Positions 28,072-36,697 of a DNA stretch of 58,571 nt are shown here, piece after piece (the stretch's first letter is position 1; every line of letters begins with the position of its first letter). The DNA is taken from positions 1-58,571 of the forward strand of contig CAZQQV010000001.1 of the NCBI GenBank assembly GCA_964595655.1, written 5' to 3'. The DNA comes from Caldimicrobium sp964595655. Its GTDB lineage: Bacteria; Desulfobacterota; Thermodesulfobacteria; Thermodesulfobacteriales; Thermodesulfobacteriaceae. The notes under the pieces were generated by a model. The model did no database searches. It saw nothing but the letters and a program-made list of their open reading frames with translations, and was not told where the DNA came from. Both the position numbers and the translations under genes were made by a program.

Positions 28072-28729
28072 TGGGTATAAGTTCTCCTCTATCTAACATA
28101 ATAATTCTTCCAGGTTTTTTAGAAATAATAGTTGGATCATGGGTGGATAAGATTATGGTTGTTCCTTTTTTATGTAGCTCCTTTAGAAGTTCAATAATTT
28201 CGCCAATGCTGAAAGGATCAAGATTCCCTGTGGGTTCATCAAGAATTAAGATGGGAGGTTCTTTAATCAAGGCCCTTACTAAGCCTATTTTTTGCTGCTC
28301 CCCCCCTGAAAGCTCTTTAACAAGCTTTTTGGCTTTATGAGAAAGACTAAATCTTTCAAGCCAATCATAAATATAAAGTTTTTTATTTTTTATCTTCTTT
28401 TTGGAGAGGGCAAGAGCTATTTCAAGATTTTCATAAACTGAGAGATCACCAAAAAGTTTGTGATCCTGAAAAACTATTCCTATTTTTTGACGAAAAGATA
28501 TTATTTTCTGATAGGAAAGATTGGAATAGGGCACTCCTTCGAGATAGATTTCTCCTTCTGTAGGTTTTTCTTCAGCATAAATTAGTTTCAACAGTGTGGT
28601 TTTTCCTGCACCTGTTGGCCCTGTTAGTAGTAAAAATTCTCCCTTTTGGATTTCAAGATTTATTCGGTGAAGAGCCCTGTAATAAGGAGGATAAATTTTG
28701 GATACGCCTTCTAAACGGATTAGGCTCAT
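28052..28729 (-). CDS. ftsE: Cell-division ATPase FtsE
   Basis: This 225-residue ABC ATPase has Walker A GPTGAGKTTLLK, Q-loop IGIVFQDHKLFGDLSVYEN, signature LSGGEQQKIGLVRAL and Walker B LILDEPTGNLDP, all typical of FtsE. It is the ATPase partner of the adjacent ftsX. Confidence 0.94.
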   Translation of the reverse strand: MSLIRLEGVSKIYPPYYRALHRINLEIQKGEFLLLTGPTGAGKTTLLKLIYAEEKPTEGEIYLEGVPYSNLSYQKIISFRQKIGIVFQDHKLFGDLSVYENLEIALALSKKKIKNKKLYIYDWLERFSLSHKAKKLVKELSGGEQQKIGLVRALIKEPPILILDEPTGNLDPFSIGEIIELLKELHKKGTTIILSTHDPTIISKKPGRIIMLDRGELIPNVDIYC

Positions 28730-28755
28730 TATTTAAAAATATTATAACAAAACCT

Positions 28756-31700
28756 CTAAGAATTGGAATCTCTGAAATTACCTCCTAAAGCTTTGATAAA
28801 TAAAACCTGTCTTTTAAGCCTTTCTCCTTCAAGGTTAACCAATTCTAATTTTGATGAAAGGAGCTGTCTTTCAGCATCCAAGACCTCAAGATAATTCACC
28901 AAGCCAGTTTCATATTTTGACTTAGTTAAAGCATAAAGCTCTTCAAGGGTTCTTATTCTTTTCTCCATTTCTTTCAGCTTTGCTTCTACAGTTTCCAGTT
29001 CATTTAAAGCTAAACTTACTTCATAAAAGGCCTCTTTTACGGTTTTCACATATTGATAGAGGGCTTCCTTTTTTTGAGCTTCAGCTATCTCAATTTTAGC
29101 TTTTCTTCTTCCGAAATCAAGAAGTGTGCCTGAAAGAAGGCCAAAAAGATTCCAATAAGTGGCACTCCCCTGAATTAGATTTGACAATTCAAGACTCTGA
29201 AAACCAAGGGCTGAAGTGAGGGTTATTCTTGGAAAGTATTCCCTTTTGGCTAAAGCTACATCATACTCTGAAGCCTTAAGATTGTGTTCTGCTTGCAAAA
29301 TATCAGGTCTTTTTTCAAGAAGGGAAGAAGGTAAAAAAGGTGGAATCCTAAGAGGGGAGGGGAAGTCCTTTGCAAAATTAATCTTTCTTTCAAACAATTC
29401 TGAAGGTTCCTTGCCAAGAAGTAAGGAGAGCTGATCCTGATAGAGTTTGATTTCTCTTTTAATATTCTCTATTAAAACGGCTGTATTTTCCCATTCTGCT
29501 TTAGCCTGTAAAACAGGAATTTCTGAAGAAAGCCCAAGTTCAAAATTTCTTCTTCTTAACTCATAGTTTTGTTTTTGATTTTCCAAAAATTGAGAGGCAA
29601 TTTCCAGTCTTTTTTGAGCTGAAATGAGATCAAAGTAAGTATTGATTACAAGGGCGGTAAGGGAAATCTCAAGAGCCCTTTTTCCCTCATAAGTTGAAAG
29701 ATACTGATGAAAATAGCTTTTTTCTTGAAGAGAAAGCCTTCTAAAAAGATCTATCTCGTAGAAAACAGCTAAGTTTATCTGATATGTGGAAAAGGTTTCT
29801 CCCGGTCGCGGAGTTAGAGTTTCTTCACTTGTACGTTCACGAGTGGCTTTTAAATTGTATCCTACTTGAGGCCACTTGTCAGCCTCTACATACTTTACAC
29901 GTTTTAAAGCCTGCTCAAGCCTTGCAGAGGCTATCATAAGATTGTCATTATTTTTTAAAGCCTCTTCCATAAGCTTATTAAGAAAGGGGTCTTTAAATTC
30001 TTCCCAGTATTTTTCCTTTAATAGGGCATCCTTTGAAAAAATCGGAGATGAAATGGTGGAAGGCAAAGATATCTGAGGTTTTTGGTGAGCAATATTGGAA
30101 GAGCAAGATACAAGGAAAAGGGAAAAAATGATAAGAAATTTAAATCCTTTTACAATGCTAAGTTTTTGAGTAATCCTTTTGACTAAATAATAAAGAAAGG
30201 GGATAAAAAAGATTCCTATAAGAGTTGCCATTAGCATTCCACCAACAACAGTCCAGCCAATAATGTGTCTGCTTGCTGCTCCTGCGCCTGAGCTCAAGGC
30301 CAGAGGAATAGCTCCTGCAATAAAGGCAAAAGAAGTCATAACTATTGGTCTATATCTCAAGCGGACTCCTTCAAGGGTTGCAGACATCAAATCCATCCCT
30401 CTCTTAAGCCTCTCTTCAGCAAATTCCACAACCAGAATGGCATTTTTGGCTGAAAGCCCAATAAGGGTAATAAGCCCCACTTGAAAATAAATATCATTTT
30501 CCAGACGAAAAATATTTAAAGTTAAAGAAGCTCCAAGAATAGCAAAGGGTATAGAGAGCATAACTGCAAGGGGCGCAGACCAACTCTCATAAAGGGCAAC
30601 AAGGATTAAGTACACAAAAACAATGGCATAAAGCATATTTTGACTGCTTTTTTCCTGAACTCTTAACTCCTGGAAACTTGCTCCGGAAAAAGAAATAGAA
30701 AATCCTTCAGGTAAGATCTCTTTCGCAATTTCAGTAACAGCCTTTAGTGCCTGGCCAGTGGAATAACCTGGTTTAGGTTCACCAAGCACTCTTGCTGCAT
30801 TGAACATGTTAAATCTTTCAAGCACCATAGCATCAGCTGTTCTTTCCACCTGAATGAGGTTACTCAGAGGAATAAGCTCTCCTTTTTTATTTTTTACAAA
30901 GATTCGGCTATAATCCTTTATATCTTCTCTAAAATTTCCTTCTGCCTGAAGATAAACCCTGTAAACCCTTCCGTAGAGATTAAAATCATTAACATAGATT
31001 GCACCAAATGTAGCTGCAAGGGTTTTATAAATATCTTCAACTTCTACATCATACATATAGGCCTTGTCCCTATCTACCTTTACTACATAGTAAGGGGTTC
31101 TGGCATCAAAGGTGGTTCTAACAGCTGTAAGTTCAGGGCGCTCATTTGCTTTAGCAATGAATTTTTGAGTGACTTCAAAAAGAGCAGGGGTTCCTCTTCC
31201 AAGAAGGTCTTGGATATAAAGTTCAAAACCACCAGTTCTTCCAAGCCCCATAATAGCTGGAGCATTGACAATAAATATGAGAGCATCTCTTTCCTTGGAA
31301 AAAAGGTTATTTAATTTTTGAGCTATAGCAAAGGAGCTCTGGCTCTCCTTTTTTCTCTCTTTCCAGTCTTTTAATCCGATAAAACCTCCTGCTGAATCGG
31401 TCTTAAAAACAAGACTCTGAAAATCAATCCCAGAGATAGCCACATAACGATCTACTTCTGGGATTTTCATTAACACATCTTCAACCCTTGAGACAAGCTC
31501 ATCTGTCATTTTCAGAGATGAGCCAGGTGGAAGATTAGCAAACCAGAAAAGGGCACTTTTATCTTCTGCGGGAACAAGCCCTGTGGGTAATTTTTTATAA
31601 AAATAATAGGTAAGTGGTATGGTCAGTAAAAAAATAAAGAGAAAAAAGAAAGGTCTTCTTAAGATAAAAGAAACATTTCTTATAAAGCTTTTTCTTGTGA

Positions 31701-33255
31701 GTTCAAAAAAATCCTGAAAAAGCTTTATAGGATAAAAAGGGGGCTTTTCCTCTTTTTTGAGGATAATGGCACAAAGAGAAGGAGTCAGGGTAAGGGCAAC
31801 TAATCCAGAAAGAATCATGGATGTAGCAATGGTTATGGCAAACTGCTGATAAAACCTTCCAGTGAACCCTCCTACAAAGGAAGCAGGTATAAACACAGCT
31901 GATAAAACAAGCACTATGGCAATCACAGGGGACGATATCTCTTCCATGGCTTTTAGACTAGCCTCTTTGGGAGAAAGATTTTCTTCTCTCATAATTCTTT
32001 CTACATTTTCAATAACAATTATGGCATCATCCACCACAAGACCTATAGCAAGAATAAGCCCAAAAAGGGTTAAAAGATTAATGGAAAAACCAAAGGCAAA
32101 AAGAAAGGCAAAAGTCCCTATGATTGAGACAGGAATAGCAAGAACAGGAATCAAAGTAGCTCTGAGATGCCCAAGAAATAGATAAATCACAAAAACCACA
32201 AGAAAAACAGCAAGCCCAAGGGTTATTATGACCTCTTTTATAGATTCCTTAATAAAAAGAGTGGGATCATAGGGAAAGAAAAATTTTAAATCCGGGGGAA
32301 AACGCTTGCTTAATTCTTTGAGAACTTTATCAAGTCTTGCTGAAACCTCAAGGGCATTGGCTCCTGAAGAAAGAAAAATTCCTACAGGAATAACATTTTG
32401 CTTCTTGAAAAAGGAATTTCTGTTAAAGGTCTCAGAAGAAAGTTCAATTCTTGCTACATCCCTTAATTTTAAGGTTGATCCATCTGGAAGCTCTTTAAGA
32501 ATAATTTCACCAAACTGTTGGACATCAGAAAAACGAGAATCCCCTTTAACAGGGAAGGTAAAGTAATTTTTCGTTGTGAGAGGCTCTCCTGCAAGAACAC
32601 CTCCTGAAAATTGTTGATTTTGTTTGGTTACAGCCTGATAAACCTCAAGAGGAGTTAAGTGATAACGATAAAGTTTATCTGGAATCAGCCAAATTCTTAT
32701 GGAATATCTTTTTTCATCAAAAACGATAGCATCTCCAACACCGGGAATTCTTTTTATTTCATCCACTACATTTAAAAGAATATAATTTGAAAGTTCCACA
32801 GGGTCTCTCTGATTCCCCTCTGAATAGAAAGCAACTACCTTTAAGAAATCTGGGCTTCTTTCTCTTACTTGAATACCCTGTCTCCTTACTTCTTCTGGAA
32901 GTCTTGGAAGAACCAGTTGAACCCTGTTATTAACATCCATTTTGGCAACATTTGGATCTGTTCCAATCTCAAAGAAAATATTTAAAGTATATACACCTGC
33001 TGAAGAGGAGGTGCTTATCATGTAGAGCATATTTTCTACACCATTTATACTCTCTTCAATGGGTGCAGCAACACTTTTGGCAATGGTGTCTGCATCAGCT
33101 CCTGGATAGGTAACTGTAACCGTTATCTGAGGAGGAGTAATTGTGGGATACTCTTTAACTGGAAGAACCTGAAGAGAAATCAATCCAAGAAGCACTATGA
33201 TTATGGAAAGAACTATTGCCGCTTTGGGTCTATTAATAAAAAAGGCTGAAATCAC
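28756..33255 (-). CDS. Fused RND (HAE1-type) efflux pump and OprM-type outer-membrane lipoprotein channel
   Basis: This is a single 1499-residue frame. Residues 1 to about 1035 are a complete AcrB/MexB-like RND pump, from the N-terminal FFINRPKAAIVLSIIIVLLGL to the last helix. It has conserved GLVVDDAIIVIENVERIM and the GLSAKNAILVVEFA repeat. After a short basic loop (KRITQKL) comes a second signal-like helix ending in LVSC with Cys 1051 (codon 30105-30103), a lipobox with Ser at +2. Residues 1051-1499 are a full OprM/NodT-type channel (two OEP repeats). No ATG, GTG or TTG in frame lies at the junction. The fusion could be cleaved by signal peptidase II. The antisense frames inside are shadows. 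Confidence 0.9.
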   Translation of the reverse strand: MISAFFINRPKAAIVLSIIIVLLGLISLQVLPVKEYPTITPPQITVTVTYPGADADTIAKSVAAPIEESINGVENMLYMISTSSSAGVYTLNIFFEIGTDPNVAKMDVNNRVQLVLPRLPEEVRRQGIQVRERSPDFLKVVAFYSEGNQRDPVELSNYILLNVVDEIKRIPGVGDAIVFDEKRYSIRIWLIPDKLYRYHLTPLEVYQAVTKQNQQFSGGVLAGEPLTTKNYFTFPVKGDSRFSDVQQFGEIILKELPDGSTLKLRDVARIELSSETFNRNSFFKKQNVIPVGIFLSSGANALEVSARLDKVLKELSKRFPPDLKFFFPYDPTLFIKESIKEVIITLGLAVFLVVFVIYLFLGHLRATLIPVLAIPVSIIGTFAFLFAFGFSINLLTLFGLILAIGLVVDDAIIVIENVERIMREENLSPKEASLKAMEEISSPVIAIVLVLSAVFIPASFVGGFTGRFYQQFAITIATSMILSGLVALTLTPSLCAIILKKEEKPPFYPIKLFQDFFELTRKSFIRNVSFILRRPFFFLFIFLLTIPLTYYFYKKLPTGLVPAEDKSALFWFANLPPGSSLKMTDELVSRVEDVLMKIPEVDRYVAISGIDFQSLVFKTDSAGGFIGLKDWKERKKESQSSFAIAQKLNNLFSKERDALIFIVNAPAIMGLGRTGGFELYIQDLLGRGTPALFEVTQKFIAKANERPELTAVRTTFDARTPYYVVKVDRDKAYMYDVEVEDIYKTLAATFGAIYVNDFNLYGRVYRVYLQAEGNFREDIKDYSRIFVKNKKGELIPLSNLIQVERTADAMVLERFNMFNAARVLGEPKPGYSTGQALKAVTEIAKEILPEGFSISFSGASFQELRVQEKSSQNMLYAIVFVYLILVALYESWSAPLAVMLSIPFAILGASLTLNIFRLENDIYFQVGLITLIGLSAKNAILVVEFAEERLKRGMDLMSATLEGVRLRYRPIVMTSFAFIAGAIPLALSSGAGAASRHIIGWTVVGGMLMATLIGIFFIPFLYYLVKRITQKLSIVKGFKFLIIFSLFLVSCSSNIAHQKPQISLPSTISSPIFSKDALLKEKYWEEFKDPFLNKLMEEALKNNDNLMIASARLEQALKRVKYVEADKWPQVGYNLKATRERTSEETLTPRPGETFSTYQINLAVFYEIDLFRRLSLQEKSYFHQYLSTYEGKRALEISLTALVINTYFDLISAQKRLEIASQFLENQKQNYELRRRNFELGLSSEIPVLQAKAEWENTAVLIENIKREIKLYQDQLSLLLGKEPSELFERKINFAKDFPSPLRIPPFLPSSLLEKRPDILQAEHNLKASEYDVALAKREYFPRITLTSALGFQSLELSNLIQGSATYWNLFGLLSGTLLDFGRRKAKIEIAEAQKKEALYQYVKTVKEAFYEVSLALNELETVEAKLKEMEKRIRTLEELYALTKSKYETGLVNYLEVLDAERQLLSSKLELVNLEGERLKRQVLFIKALGGNFRDSNS

Positions 33256-34376
33256 TTTAATCCCTCAACAATTTTTTCAATTTTAACCTTCATTTCAGGT
33301 TTTAATTTCATAAGATTATCAAGGGCAACAAGCTCTCCAGGTCTTATCCCTTCTTCAAGAACATAAAACTCCCTATAGGGAAGACCAATTTTAACAGGTC
33401 TAACCTTGGCCTTTCCCTCTTCAATTACATAAACAAAGGTCCCTTTAGGACTTTGCATTAAAGCCTTTTGAGGAAGAAGGATCACCCTTTTTGGAAATCC
33501 GCTAATACCAACTCTCACAAAATTATTTGGAAGAAGCTCTCTTTTGGGATTAGGAACTATTGCCCTTACTTTTAATGAAGAAGTCTCATCAAGTTTTGAA
33601 TCAACAAAATCTATAGTTCCTTTATACTGATAGGCAGTCCCCTCTGATAAAAATATTGTAATCTTTTTGTCCTTAAGTTTTTGAAAGTCTCCTTGTTTAA
33701 GCCCCAGAAGTTCGAAATCTCTCTCAGGAATGGAAAATTCTATGAAAAGCGGATCTGTCTGAGTAATGGTGGTAAGAATAGTTCCAGGTGTAACTAAATT
33801 TCCTTCATCAACTTCTCTTTTTCCTACAAAACCAGAGGCCTCAGCCCTAACTTCAGAGTAAGAAAGATTAAGTTCAGCTAAAGAGAGATTGGCCTTTGCC
33901 TCTTTTAGGCGCGCCCTTGCGGTTTGTAGGTCAGAAAAAATTTTATCTCTCTCACTTTCACTAACAAGCCTTGCTTTAAAAGCCTCTGAAACCCTTTTCC
34001 ATTCCCTTTCCAATCTTTCCAATTCTGCCTGAGCTTTCTCAACTTGAGCCTTAGCATATTCATACTGAGCTAAATAGGGCTCTCTTTCTATTAAGTAAAG
34101 GAGATCTCCTTTTTTAACATAAGCTCCTTCCTTGAAAAACCTTTTCTTTAGTATTCCAGTAACTCTTGCGACAACTTTTACTTCAGAGGGGCTTTTGGTC
34201 TTTCCCGGATAGAGCATTTCAAAATTTATCAAAGTGGGATCAGAAATTTTGTAAACATTAACAGGAATTTCCTTTGGAAGCCTTGAATCTCTGAGAGATT
34301 CCCTTTTAGCTTCGCAGGATGTTAGCAATATTATGATGATTAAAAATAAAAACCATAGTTTAAAATTTTTTATCAC
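33252..34376 (-). CDS. RND periplasmic adaptor lipoprotein (AcrA/MexA family)
   Basis: This 374-residue membrane fusion protein has a lipobox LLTSC near residue 21. The barrel-sandwich hybrid follows (VVARVTGILKKRFFKEGAYVKKGDLLYLI), then a coiled-coil hairpin (about 95-165), the second lipoyl half (SYSEVRAEASGFVG) and the beta-barrel and membrane-proximal domains. It links the pump and channel encoded by the fused gene that follows with a 4 bp overlap. Confidence 0.94.
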   Translation of the reverse strand: MIKNFKLWFLFLIIIILLTSCEAKRESLRDSRLPKEIPVNVYKISDPTLINFEMLYPGKTKSPSEVKVVARVTGILKKRFFKEGAYVKKGDLLYLIEREPYLAQYEYAKAQVEKAQAELERLEREWKRVSEAFKARLVSESERDKIFSDLQTARARLKEAKANLSLAELNLSYSEVRAEASGFVGKREVDEGNLVTPGTILTTITQTDPLFIEFSIPERDFELLGLKQGDFQKLKDKKITIFLSEGTAYQYKGTIDFVDSKLDETSSLKVRAIVPNPKRELLPNNFVRVGISGFPKRVILLPQKALMQSPKGTFVYVIEEGKAKVRPVKIGLPYREFYVLEEGIRPGELVALDNLMKLKPEMKVKIEKIVEGLK

Positions 34377-34992
34377 CTTTGTCCTCCCAAGTTTTCTCTA
34401 AACTCAAAGTTTCTAAGACACCAAAGAGAAAAATATGGACATAACTCTCAATAATTTCCTCTTCAGATTGATCTTTAAAGTTTAAACCTTTTATCTCTAC
34501 CGCATGAAAATATGAAAAAAAGAGACCCAAAAAGGCTCTTGCAAGAAGATTTGGAGAAATAGTTTTCTTTATCTTTTCTTCCCTTTGCAATTTTTCAAAA
34601 AATTGAGCGACCTCCTGAATAATTTTTTCAAAAGTTTTTTGATAGGAATCCTTTACAATTTCTGGATATCTTGGAAGTTCAACAAGCATGATTCTTATTA
34701 GGTCTCTGCGGTTTTTCAAGGTCTTAAGAAAGGCCTTAGCAAGCACTTTTAGAGCCTCATCAATGGGCATTTTAAGAAGGTCTTTTGATATTTCCTTTAT
34801 TTTGGGGAGAAAAGAATAGTGTTCAAGGACACTTATAAAAAGATTTTCTTTAGTTTGAAAATGCCGAAAAAGGGTAACCTCTGAAATTTCTGAAGCTTTG
34901 GCAATTTCCTTGGTAGTGGCCCCAAGATATCCCTTTTGTGAAAAAAGCTTCAAAGCTGCTTCAAGGATGCGTTTTCTGGTATCTTCTATCAT
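34360..34992 (-). CDS. TetR-family repressor of the efflux operon
   Basis: This 210-residue regulator has an N-terminal TetR helix-turn-helix (ILEAALKLFSQKGYLGATTKE, ISEVTLFRHFQTKENLF) and a helical ligand-binding domain. It is first in the operon, overlapping the adaptor gene by 17 bp, so it probably represses itself and the pump. Two inverted repeats lie in its promoter. Confidence 0.93.
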   Translation of the reverse strand: MIEDTRKRILEAALKLFSQKGYLGATTKEIAKASEISEVTLFRHFQTKENLFISVLEHYSFLPKIKEISKDLLKMPIDEALKVLAKAFLKTLKNRRDLIRIMLVELPRYPEIVKDSYQKTFEKIIQEVAQFFEKLQREEKIKKTISPNLLARAFLGLFFSYFHAVEIKGLNFKDQSEEEIIESYVHIFLFGVLETLSLEKTWEDKGDKKF

Positions 34993-35006
34993 TTTATAAG
35001 TAGTTT

Positions 35007-35022
35007 AAGTAAGCACTAACTT
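35007..35022. promoter_or_regulatory. Imperfect palindrome in tetR leader
   Basis: AAGTAAGC/ACTAACTT form an imperfect 8+8 palindrome (6 of 8 pairs) 15 bp upstream of the tetR start. It could be a second operator half or downstream site; the evidence is weak compared with the promoter-overlapping repeat. Confidence 0.3.
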
Positions 35023-35040
35023 TCGTAGGACTATATACGA
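35023..35040. promoter_or_regulatory. Candidate TetR operator over the -10
   Basis: Perfect inverted repeat TCGTA-N8-TACGA. It spans the -10 hexamer (35030-35035) of the minus-strand promoter of the tetR-efflux operon, the expected geometry for a self-repressing TetR protein. Binding is inferred from position and symmetry. Confidence 0.55.
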
Positions 35041-35058
35041 AAAATTTTTTCTTGTCAA
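35030..35058 (-). promoter_or_regulatory. Sigma-70-type promoter of the tetR-efflux operon
   Basis: Reading the minus strand, TTGACA (35058-35053) and TATAGT (35035-35030) are separated by 17 bp. This is a near-consensus promoter about 40 bp upstream of the tetR ATG at 34992. Confidence 0.7.
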
Positions 35059-35076
35059 GAGAGTATAAATTTGCTG

Positions 35077-35171
35077 GATTTTAGAATTATTATTAAATTG
35101 ATAACTGCAAACCCTTCTGCTTGCAAAGAAAACTCTTACTCAAGCTACGCGTTGCAGCTACTTCTAAAATC
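35077..35171. repeat. Nested inverted repeats in a non-coding gap
   Basis: The roughly 240 bp between the tetR promoter and the next gene at 35297 has no credible frame. It contains GATTTTAGAA (35077-35086) and its perfect reverse complement (35162-35171). Inside lie CTGCAA (35105-35110) and TTGCAG (35152-35157). The sequence AGCTAC occurs twice near 35142-35160, and TAGCT copies follow near 35190. It may be a structured RNA or a decayed mobile repeat. Confidence 0.4.
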
Positions 35172-35296
35172 AAAAAATTATAAAGTTGGTAGCTCCTAGC
35201 TTTAGCCCGCATTGTTTTCTGAAGAATAATAAATCAAAGAAAAAATTGAAAATTTTGTGGTAAACTAAAGTAAATATACAGGTAATGGAGATACAA

Positions 35297-35926
35297 ATGG
35301 GAAGTGAAGTTTTTGATAAACACGCTAATGAGTATGAGCTTTGGTATGAAAAATATACCCACGCTTATCTTTCAGAAATTGAAGCAATAAAGCCTCACAT
35401 AGTAGAGGGACTTTCCCTGGAAATAGGAGTTGGGTCTGGAAGATTTGCCAGGCCTTTAAATATAGATTTCGGACTTGATCCCTCAATGGAGATGCTTAAA
35501 TTTGCTAAAAATCGTAAGATTAAGGTAATAAAAGGAATAGCAGAGAATCTTCCCTTTAAAAAGGAAAGCTTTGAGCTTGTTCTCATGGTGGTTACCATTT
35601 GTTTTCTGGAAGACCCAAAAAGGGCTTTATTTGAAATAAAAAGGGTGTTAAAACCCAAGGGTAGGGTAGTAATAGGCTTTGTGGATAAGGAAAGTTTTCT
35701 TGGAAAAATTTATCTTGCAAAGAAGGATAAAAGTGTTTTCTATAGGGTAGCTAAATTTTATTCCACAAAAGAGATTTTACAATTACTTAAAGAAACAGGT
35801 TTTACTCCTCTTTTAATCACCCAGACCCTTTTTAAACCCCTTGAGGAAATAAAAGCGCCTGAGCCTGTCAAGGAGGGTTATGGAGAAGGAGGCTTTGTAG
35901 TAGTATCTGCTGAAAAGTCTTTATGA
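35297..35926 (+). CDS. Class I SAM-dependent methyltransferase of the arsenosugar-like cluster
   Basis: This protein of about 209 residues has the SAM motif LEIGVGSGRFA, the acidic GLDPSMEML loop and IAENLPFKKESFELVLM (motif IV region), then the KPKGRVVIGF strand. I prefer ATG 35297, which has GGAG 6 bp upstream; ATG 35285 adds four residues. It overlaps the next glycosyltransferase gene by 4 bp. Its substrate is unknown. The neighbourhood suggests methylation of an arsenical or of a sugar intermediate. Confidence 0.82.
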   Translation: MGSEVFDKHANEYELWYEKYTHAYLSEIEAIKPHIVEGLSLEIGVGSGRFARPLNIDFGLDPSMEMLKFAKNRKIKVIKGIAENLPFKKESFELVLMVVTICFLEDPKRALFEIKRVLKPKGRVVIGFVDKESFLGKIYLAKKDKSVFYRVAKFYSTKEILQLLKETGFTPLLITQTLFKPLEEIKAPEPVKEGYGEGGFVVVSAEKSL

Positions 35927-36597
35927 GTCTCACTCTTTCAGTAATAATTCCAACTCTAAACGAAGAGAGGTATTTATCTAAAGCCCTTGAGTCTCTTGAA
36001 TTGATTGCCCCTGATGAAGTCATTGTGGTTGATGGCGGAAGCACTGATAAAACCTGCGAAATTGCCCATGATTTTGGGGCAAAAGTTATTCTAAGTGATA
36101 GGGGAAGGGGTAAACAACTGAAAATTGGAGCTGAGATAGCAAAAGGGGATCTTCTCTTTTTTATGCATGCGGATTGTCAAATTCTTAATAAAATTTGCTT
36201 GAAAGGTATTTATAAAAAGGGCATCCGAGCTGGTTATTTTAGGCTAACCTACAATACCAAAGAATTCTCATTAAAACTTCTAGAAAATTTAATTAATCTC
36301 AGAGCTAAATTTTTTCATCTTCCCTATGGAGATCAGGGGCTTTTTATTGAAAAGGAGCTTTATGAAAAAATTGGTGGATTTAAGGAGTTTCCCTTTCTTG
36401 AAGACTTTGACTTGATTTTGCGACTAAGAAAGATTTTTCCGCCAGTGGAACTTCCTGGCAAAATTTTAGTATCCTCCCGAAAATTCCGTTCCAGTTTTCC
36501 CTTTTATCCCTTTTGGATAAGCCTTAGGAATAACTTAATTCTCCTCTTATTCCTCTTAGGGGTCTCTCCTGATTCTTTGAGAAAAATTTATAAGTAA
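35923..36597 (+). CDS. Family 2 glycosyltransferase, TIGR04283 arsenosugar type
   Basis: This 224-residue GT-A enzyme has SVIIPTLNEERYLSKALESL, the acidic VVDGGSTDKT and FMHADC motifs, and the family hallmark PYGDQGLFIEKELYEKIGGF followed by LEDFDL. That pattern is typical of the TIGR04283 family found beside ArsM/ArsS genes. It likely transfers a sugar in the assembly of an arsenosugar or related product. It is coupled to the methyltransferase upstream. Confidence 0.85.
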   Translation: MSLTLSVIIPTLNEERYLSKALESLELIAPDEVIVVDGGSTDKTCEIAHDFGAKVILSDRGRGKQLKIGAEIAKGDLLFFMHADCQILNKICLKGIYKKGIRAGYFRLTYNTKEFSLKLLENLINLRAKFFHLPYGDQGLFIEKELYEKIGGFKEFPFLEDFDLILRLRKIFPPVELPGKILVSSRKFRSSFPFYPFWISLRNNLILLLFLLGVSPDSLRKIYK

Positions 36598-36622
36598 CAA
36601 TAAACTTTTTTAAAAATTCTAT

Positions 36623-36652
36623 TTGACAAAATTTCTTTCTGAAGTTTATAAT
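36623..36652 (+). promoter_or_regulatory. Promoter for the rhodanese and ArsM-ArsS genes
   Basis: Consensus TTGACA (36623-36628) and consensus TATAAT (36647-36652) have an 18 bp spacer. The rhodanese ATG lies 45 bp downstream behind a poly-G ribosome-binding site. Both hexamers are perfect, so strong basal expression is expected. Confidence 0.75.
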
Positions 36653-36697
36653 TTTATACCTGATTAAAACCATAAACTTTTGAAGGGGGGTAGAGCT

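Noticed and set aside
30100..30200. Separate start codon for the outer-membrane channel
   Set aside because: No ATG, GTG or TTG is in frame near the lipobox, and the only nearby TTG in another frame runs directly into a stop. An ATT start after AAAAGG was considered but the spacing is poor.
31862..32185. Open frame of 107 codons antisense to the RND pump
   Set aside because: No family match, no ribosome-binding site; it mirrors the conserved RND sequence on the other strand. Similar antisense frames at 29216-29434, 30263-30484 and 45414-45755 were rejected for the same reason.
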